Source: DASQDN01 sp035630195 | Lineage (GTDB): Bacteria; Acidobacteriota; Terriglobia; Bryobacterales; Bryobacteraceae | Reading direction: 5' to 3' | Assembly: GCA_035630195.1 (NCBI GenBank) | Contig: DASQLD010000461.1 | Location: forward strand, 1 to 8,659 | Length of the DNA: 8,659 nt | In this document: piece by piece, positions 5,947 to 8,659 of the stretch | Position numbering within the stretch: the stretch's first letter is position 1 | Layout of the letters: each line of letters starts with the position of its first letter | Notes under the pieces: generated by a model | Seen by the model: only the letters and a program-made list of their open reading frames with translations | Databases searched by the model: none | Told to the model about the DNA's origin: nothing | Translations under genes and position numbers: made by a program

Positions 5947-6417
5947 TTAAGGCGTCTGGTTCTCTTTCTAATCTTCGGTCTGCTCGCGCTATCGACATCG
6001 GCTGTCGCACAATTTCGCACAATCGAAATCCAATTTGAAGGCATCGGCTGCGCGAACTGCATCGAATCCTTGCCGTCTCGCATTCAGAGGATGAGAGGCG
6101 TCACGTCAGCGAAGGTCGATGTCGAAAAGCAAATCCTGAAAGTCGAGTTGGCGGAGACGAATCGTGTGCGCGTGGAGCAAATCCGGGACGCTATCGAGCA
6201 GGACGGGACGAAGACTGTGAGAGCTTCTGTAACGGGGCGAGGCGAGCTATCGGAAATGGACGGCAAATGGGTGCTTACGTTGCCTGGACTTCCCGCAACC
6301 TATGAAGTAAGCAGCGCGAAGCCGCTCAAGCCCGGAGCTTATGTGGTGACTGGCGGAGTTGAGAAATTGCGGCCGGAGTCGAGACCTCTAGTGATTATTG
6401 CCACTGAGATCAACTAG
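5947..6417 (+). CDS. Exported heavy-metal-associated (HMA) domain protein, non-canonical or missing start
   Basis: From 5947 the frame reads a signal peptide: RRLVLFLIFGLLAL followed by STSAVA-Q. An HMA (ferredoxin-like, copper-chaperone type) domain follows, with the metal motif GIGCANC (Cys35 and Cys38), then RIQRMRGVTSAKVDVEKQIL. A further ~75 residues form probable beta structure (GKWVLTLPGLPATYEV). It may carry or sense copper or another soft metal outside the cytoplasm. No ATG, GTG or TTG exists between the in-frame stop at 5941-5943 and TTG 6070, yet the signal peptide and Cys motif lie upstream of 6070. The first codon of the apparent protein is TTA (5947); CTG (5956) is the nearest near-cognate start. 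Either a non-canonical start is used or a start was lost by mutation or sequence error. Confidence 0.68.
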   Translation, partial: LRRLVLFLIFGLLALSTSAVAQFRTIEIQFEGIGCANCIESLPSRIQRMRGVTSAKVDVEKQILKVELAETNRVRVEQIRDAIEQDGTKTVRASVTGRGELSEMDGKWVLTLPGLPATYEVSSAKPLKPGAYVVTGGVEKLRPESRPLVIIATEIN

Positions 6418-6709
6418 CGCCAACTTGCAGAAGTTCGCGTATTTACCACCCCGGCCTAGCCGGATTCGACGGCCAAGCTCCTTGAATGATGCTTCCGGAC
6501 GGGACTGAAGTCCCGAGCAACTAAAGTTCGCACTCCTGGGGCGGCCGTCTTCAATGCTATTGTGCTGCCGCAGTCGCGTGGGGCACTTTTGGTCGCGCGG
6601 CCCCGCCCTATTGGGAGCTTGCTCAGACACCACTGAAAGGCCTGTAAACACTATCTAATCTGGGCATAAATATACTTAAAAAACACATGGGTAGCCGCAT
6701 ACTACATAC
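6418..6709. other. Palindrome-rich non-coding spacer before the IS remnant
   Basis: No convincing gene lies in these 292 bases. The minus-strand frame across it has no family resemblance and runs through palindromes. The stretch holds three small inverted repeats: AACTT-GCAG-AAGTT at 6422-6435, CCGGC-CTA-GCCGG at 6451-6463 and CGGGAC-TGAA-GTCCCG at 6500-6515. An AT-rich block follows at about 6660-6690, just before the transposase. None of the stems is followed by a T run, so they are unlikely to be simple intrinsic terminators. Confidence 0.6.
6500..6515. repeat. REP-like palindrome CGGGAC-TGAA-GTCCCG
   Basis: A perfect 6-bp stem with a TGAA loop. The core 'GGGACTGAAGTCCC' resembles short intergenic palindromes that are abundant in acidobacterial genomes (from memory). 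Only one copy is present here, so its repeat nature cannot be shown within this window. Together with the CCGGC-CTA-GCCGG palindrome at 6451-6463 it may form one larger element. Confidence 0.45.
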
Positions 6710-7205
6710 ATGAGTGGCGAGCCTAAAACATTACAAGAGGCGATTGTTTATCTCAACGATCCCGCGAACTGCCGAGAGTATGTCATGGCGCGCCGTTGGC
6801 CGGACTGTGTGGTATGCCCTCGGTGCGGTAGCAAGAGCGTTTCGTTCCTTGAGAAGTACAAACGTTGGCAGTGTGGCGCACGTCATGCAAATCGTCAGTT
6901 CACGCTGAGGACTGGAACGATCTTCGAAGAGTCCCCGCTTGGTATGGACAAGTGGCTGAGTGCTATGTGGCAGGTTGTGAACTGCAAGAACGGCATCAGT
7001 TCGTACGAAGTACATCGCGCCATTGGCGTTACGCAAAAGACGGCGTGGTTCATGGATCACCGGATTCGCTTGGCGTTACGCATGGGTTCTTTTGAGAAGG
7101 CCACCGGAGAAGTCGAGATCGATGAAACATTCATCGGCGGCAAATCTCGGAACATGCACATCGAAAAGCGGAAACGCGTTATCACTGGCAGCGGCCCGAA
7201 CGACG
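6660..7205 (+). mobile_element. 3'-truncated IS1595-type insertion sequence remnant
   Basis: The left part of an IS1595-family element, defined by its transposase. The left end probably lies in the AT-rich stretch starting near GGGCATAAATATAC (6662). The right end and the 3' half of the transposase gene are absent, because transposase similarity stops near 7205. No matching inverted repeat or target duplication can be identified, so the boundaries are approximate. Confidence 0.55.
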
Positions 7206-7291
7206 TGTGCCCTAGAGCCAAGCATAGCAAAGCCGTGCGGCTCGAAGGGGTACTTACCTGTGTCACCGAGAACATTTCGCTTCACTTTTGA
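6710..7291 (+). pseudogene. IS1595-family (ISXO2-like) transposase, truncated
   Basis: This DDE-type transposase fragment has the ISXO2-like layout. An N-terminal zinc-binding region has CPRCG (Cys36, Cys39) and WQCGARHANRQF, with Cys55 and a His in the second knuckle. RTGTIFEESPLGMDKW, NCKNGISSYEVHRAIGVTQK and TAWFMDHRIRLAL follow, then EVEIDETFIGGKSRNMH with the first catalytic Asp138. Similarity ends at about residue 163 (VITGSGP). The last 30 residues read through unrelated DNA to a TGA at 7289-7291. The second Asp and the Glu of the catalytic triad are missing, so the product should be inactive; full members run to about 300 residues. The N-terminal frame itself carries no stops or shifts, which points to a rather recent truncation. 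ATG 6710 is the only sensible start. Confidence 0.85.
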
Positions 7292-7343
7292 TTACAATGA
7301 ACCTGTGCTCCGCCGCAGTCCTTGTCGCCAGCCGGGTCAAGAT

Positions 7344-7614
7344 TTGCGCGACGTCCCAACGTACACAATCCCAGAGGCAGCGGCCTTTCTTGCGGTACCG
7401 CCCCGCACGATGCAGTACTGGTTTATCGGCAGAAATGCAGTCCTGAAACCGACCGCTTTATACGGAGAAGAGATTGCGCTTCTATCTTTCCGCGATATAT
7501 CTGAGTCTACGTACTGGAGATTTAAGGCAGTATGGCTTCAGCCTTGCTAAGTTTCGGAGAATCATCGCTAACGCCAAGAAGGTTACTAAGATGAAGCGGC
7601 CTAATCGAAGCTGA
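7344..7614 (+). pseudogene. N-terminal helix-turn-helix half of a DUF433-type antitoxin, frameshifted
   Basis: From TTG 7344 the frame reads RDVPTYTIPEAAAFLAVPPR and then TMQYWFIGR. This is the MerR/Xre-like helix-turn-helix start typical of the long antitoxins that carry DUF433 at their C-terminus ('AYTIPEAA.YL.VP..T...W..G'). IALLSFRDISESTY matches the next family block ('LLSF.NL.EA'). The frame then drifts into KAVWLQPC and stops at 7550. If one extra base near 7524 is ignored, the next frame continues the family pattern as RQYGFSLAKFRRIIANAKKV up to TGA 7612-7614. This indicates a 1-nt insertion and a shortened gene without its own DUF433 half. A DUF433 protein follows from about 7797, so the two may be halves of one broken antitoxin. 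Family match is from memory. Confidence 0.6.
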
Positions 7615-7616
7615 CC

Positions 7617-7787
7617 TTAAAAGTGGTCTTCGCCAATCTCGTTTTCGAGAAGCCAGCGCGTGGAAAGCTGCCGCGCAGATGCATGGATCTGGCCCATGAC
7701 GGGATAAATCTTGTAATCCCAGGGCTGGTAGATCTCGTCGGGCAATGAATCTTGAAGGACGGTCACAATGCACCATATCGAATTCAT
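7617..7787 (-). CDS. Small unrecognised minus-strand ORF (56 residues), possibly a gene fragment
   Basis: An ATG-initiated minus-strand frame running MNSIWCIVTVLQDSLPDEIY, followed by QPWDYKIYPVMGQIHASARQ, with LENEIGEDHF at its end. Composition is protein-like, with balanced aromatic, acidic and hydrophobic residues and a helical C-terminal half. The alternative plus-strand frames across 7621-7750 look random. I do not recognise a family. It lies between the two halves of antitoxin-like sequence and slightly overlaps the start of the DUF433 ORF, so it may be the 3' end of a gene joined here by a rearrangement rather than a complete gene. It is listed because nothing else explains this stretch. 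Confidence 0.3.
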   Translation of the reverse strand: MNSIWCIVTVLQDSLPDEIYQPWDYKIYPVMGQIHASARQLSTRWLLENEIGEDHF

Positions 7788-7796
7788 CCCTGGAGG

Positions 7797-8018
7797 ATGC
7801 TGGCGGATGATGCATTGAGTTGTCCGGTAACAGTAGATCCGAACATCATGTCAGGGCGTGGGGTTATCACTGGGACTAGAATTCCGCTATCTGCTCTCGC
7901 TGGAATGACTAGGGCAGGCAAGACACCGGAACACATAGCGAAGAGCTGCCGACTCGACGAAGAATTCGTTCGCAAGGCGATTAAGCACATTGAGCGGCCT
8001 ATACAGCGGGTGGCGTGA
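7797..8018 (+). CDS. DUF433-domain antitoxin
   Basis: A 73-residue protein counted from ATG 7797, or 88 from TTG 7752. It has the DUF433 core: VTVDPNIMSGRGVITGTRIP, then LSALAGMTRAGKTPEHIAKS, then a C-terminal helix CRLDEEFVRKAIKHIERP. DUF433 is a small winged-helix-like domain found in antitoxins paired with DUF5615/PIN-like toxins. The toxin partner is recognisable, though broken, immediately downstream. The start is uncertain: GGAGG lies directly against ATG 7797 with no spacing, and TTG 7752 has no clear ribosome site. It might also be the C-terminal half of a longer helix-turn-helix plus DUF433 antitoxin whose N-terminal half is the frameshifted sequence at 7344-7614. The domain itself looks intact. 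Confidence 0.72.
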   Translation: MLADDALSCPVTVDPNIMSGRGVITGTRIPLSALAGMTRAGKTPEHIAKSCRLDEEFVRKAIKHIERPIQRVA

Positions 8019-8022
8019 TAGT

Positions 8023-8413
8023 CACGTCATCTTGTTGGATGATGGCTCGATAATGACGAAGTCTATGAAGTAGTCGTGTGCGGCGGGTATACGGTCGAGA
8101 GATTTAGCGACCATTTCACTACTACCACGAGTAGCCGAGAACAAAACGTAGAAGATCCAAGAGTCGTAAAGCTCTGCATCGTCACGGCTGGCTGTTAGCC
8201 ACTCTGGACCAATCTATGCGTAATATGCACCGCAAGACTATCGCCGCGAGTCCTCGTATAGGCACTATTGCGGCAGCGCACAATAGCGCAGAAGATCCTG
8301 TTATCGGGGCAGAAGGGCTGGTGAAGCTTAAGTCCAGGATTGAACAGAACAATTTCAGAAAGACACAGCGGCCATGGTTTTTACAGTTCAATCGTCAGGG
8401 CAAAATCACTTAA
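8023..8413 (+). pseudogene. DUF5615/PIN-like toxin broken by two frameshifts
   Basis: Three consecutive frames read like one protein. Frame 1 (8023-8049) gives HVILLDDGS, the first strand with the PIN-type acidic pair. Frame 2 (8049-8183) gives DNDEVYEVVVCGGYTVERFS and then SREQNVEDPRVVKLC. Frame 3 (8183-8413) gives HGWLLATLDQSMR, the strand and acidic site ('GWLL.T.D..MR'), and a C-terminal tail ending FLQFNRQGKIT at TAA 8411-8413. Each shift is explained by loss of one base, near 8048 and near 8181-8185. The rebuilt protein is about 130 residues, the size of DUF5615-type PIN-like toxins, and follows its DUF433 antitoxin by a few bases. The original start is unclear and may also be mutated (GATAGTCAC at 8018-8025). 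A functional toxin is very unlikely unless the shifts are sequence errors. Confidence 0.62.
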
Positions 8414-8422
8414 GGCCCCACG

Positions 8423-8440
8423 CTCGTTCAATGGAACGAG
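8423..8440. repeat. Inverted repeat CTCGTTC-AATG-GAACGAG
   Basis: A perfect 7-bp stem with a 4-base loop, 10 nt after the toxin pseudogene stop. It could act as a weak terminator or an RNA hairpin. There is no T run on either side, so an intrinsic terminator is not well supported. Confidence 0.4.
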
Positions 8441-8479
8441 AAAGCAATCGATACAAGACGTCGTCACCTACCAGCCTTT

Positions 8480-8659
8480 GGTGCTGAGGGCAGTCAGGCT
8501 GTATAGCTATGGACATGAAGCGAGATGAGGGGTCAGCAGCCCAAACGAACGTAAGCGTACGACCAAGCCGTTTCAGGGGTGGGTGCTGAGCCAGCGTGCG
8601 GGCGTGAGTTGAATGTATTCCGACCTGGTCCTGCGGCTCATACCCGGCAAGACATCGAG
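8480..8659 (+). ncRNA. Possible structured RNA, candidate 5' domain of a group II intron (partial)
   Basis: No coding frame is convincing here. The stretch has short G-rich and C-rich segments that pair: GGGT-GC-TGAGCC (8581-8592) with GGCTCA-T-ACCC (8635-8645) forms a 10-bp interrupted stem. GGG/CCC in 8530-8542 can form another. The phrases ACGAACGTAAGCG and TGAGTTGAATGTATTCCGAC resemble domain I of bacterial group II introns as I remember them. The catalytic domain V and the reverse transcriptase would lie beyond the window, so this stays a weak call. No sure 5' splice site (GTGCG-like) is seen; GTGCT near 8481 is the nearest candidate. Confidence 0.25.

Noticed and set aside
6418..6520. 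Intrinsic terminator after the HMA gene
   Set aside because: The hairpins there have no downstream T run on either strand.
6388..6651. Minus-strand 87-residue ORF between the HMA gene and the transposase
   Set aside because: It runs through intergenic palindromes and overlaps the end of the HMA gene; it has no domain-like sequence.
8182..8391. Minus-strand 69-residue ORF
   Set aside because: The plus strand here carries the C-terminal part of the PIN-like toxin, which explains the open frame.
1..8659. CRISPR array, tRNA or rRNA genes
   Set aside because: No regularly spaced direct repeats and no recognisable tRNA or rRNA sequence were seen on either strand.

Overview
This window looks like part of a chromosome from an Acidobacteriota-like bacterium (moderate confidence). 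The inference rests on several things seen together: ribH-nusB, a secreted carboxypeptidase-regulatory-fold protein, a LysW-like acidic zinc-ribbon protein, a 'CGGGAC-TGAA-GTCCCG' intergenic palindrome, and several decaying toxin-antitoxin cassettes. No single marker proves the phylum.

Layout. 1-490 (+): the last 20 codons of ribH, then nusB directly abutting it. 519-952: two damaged toxin-antitoxin cassettes facing each other. A ribbon-helix-helix-type antitoxin fragment lies on the plus strand. On the minus strand an apparently whole 62-residue antitoxin is followed by a PemK/MazF-like toxin cut off after about 18 recognisable residues. 973-2924 (-): tlpA-like thioredoxin and glcD-type FAD oxidase, coupled by a GTGA overlap. 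2989-4456 (+): a tightly coupled pterin operon. It holds two 6-pyruvoyltetrahydropterin synthase paralogues, the first without the catalytic cysteine, and folE, with 4-bp overlaps throughout. An unrecognised 121-residue gene follows (4481-4846). 4943-6417 (+): a LysW-like zinc-ribbon protein with a very long acidic tail, two exported small beta-sandwich proteins, and an exported heavy-metal-associated (HMA) domain protein. Two of the exported proteins have no obvious canonical start codon.

6418-8659 is an accessory, decaying region. It contains a palindrome-rich spacer and a 3'-truncated IS1595-type transposase. Next come a frameshifted N-terminal half of a helix-turn-helix antitoxin, a small unrecognised minus-strand ORF and a DUF433 antitoxin. 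Directly downstream is its probable DUF5615/PIN-like toxin, broken by two 1-base deletions; reading the three frames in order rebuilds it. The last ~180 bases look like structured RNA and may be the 5' part of a group II intron.

How the genes relate: FolE makes 7,8-dihydroneopterin triphosphate, the substrate of the PTPS-fold enzymes encoded just upstream, so the 2989-4456 operon is a self-contained pterin or queuosine-precursor module. The rest is housekeeping (riboflavin and antitermination; redox and glycolate-type oxidation), plus a graveyard of toxin-antitoxin and mobile-element sequence.
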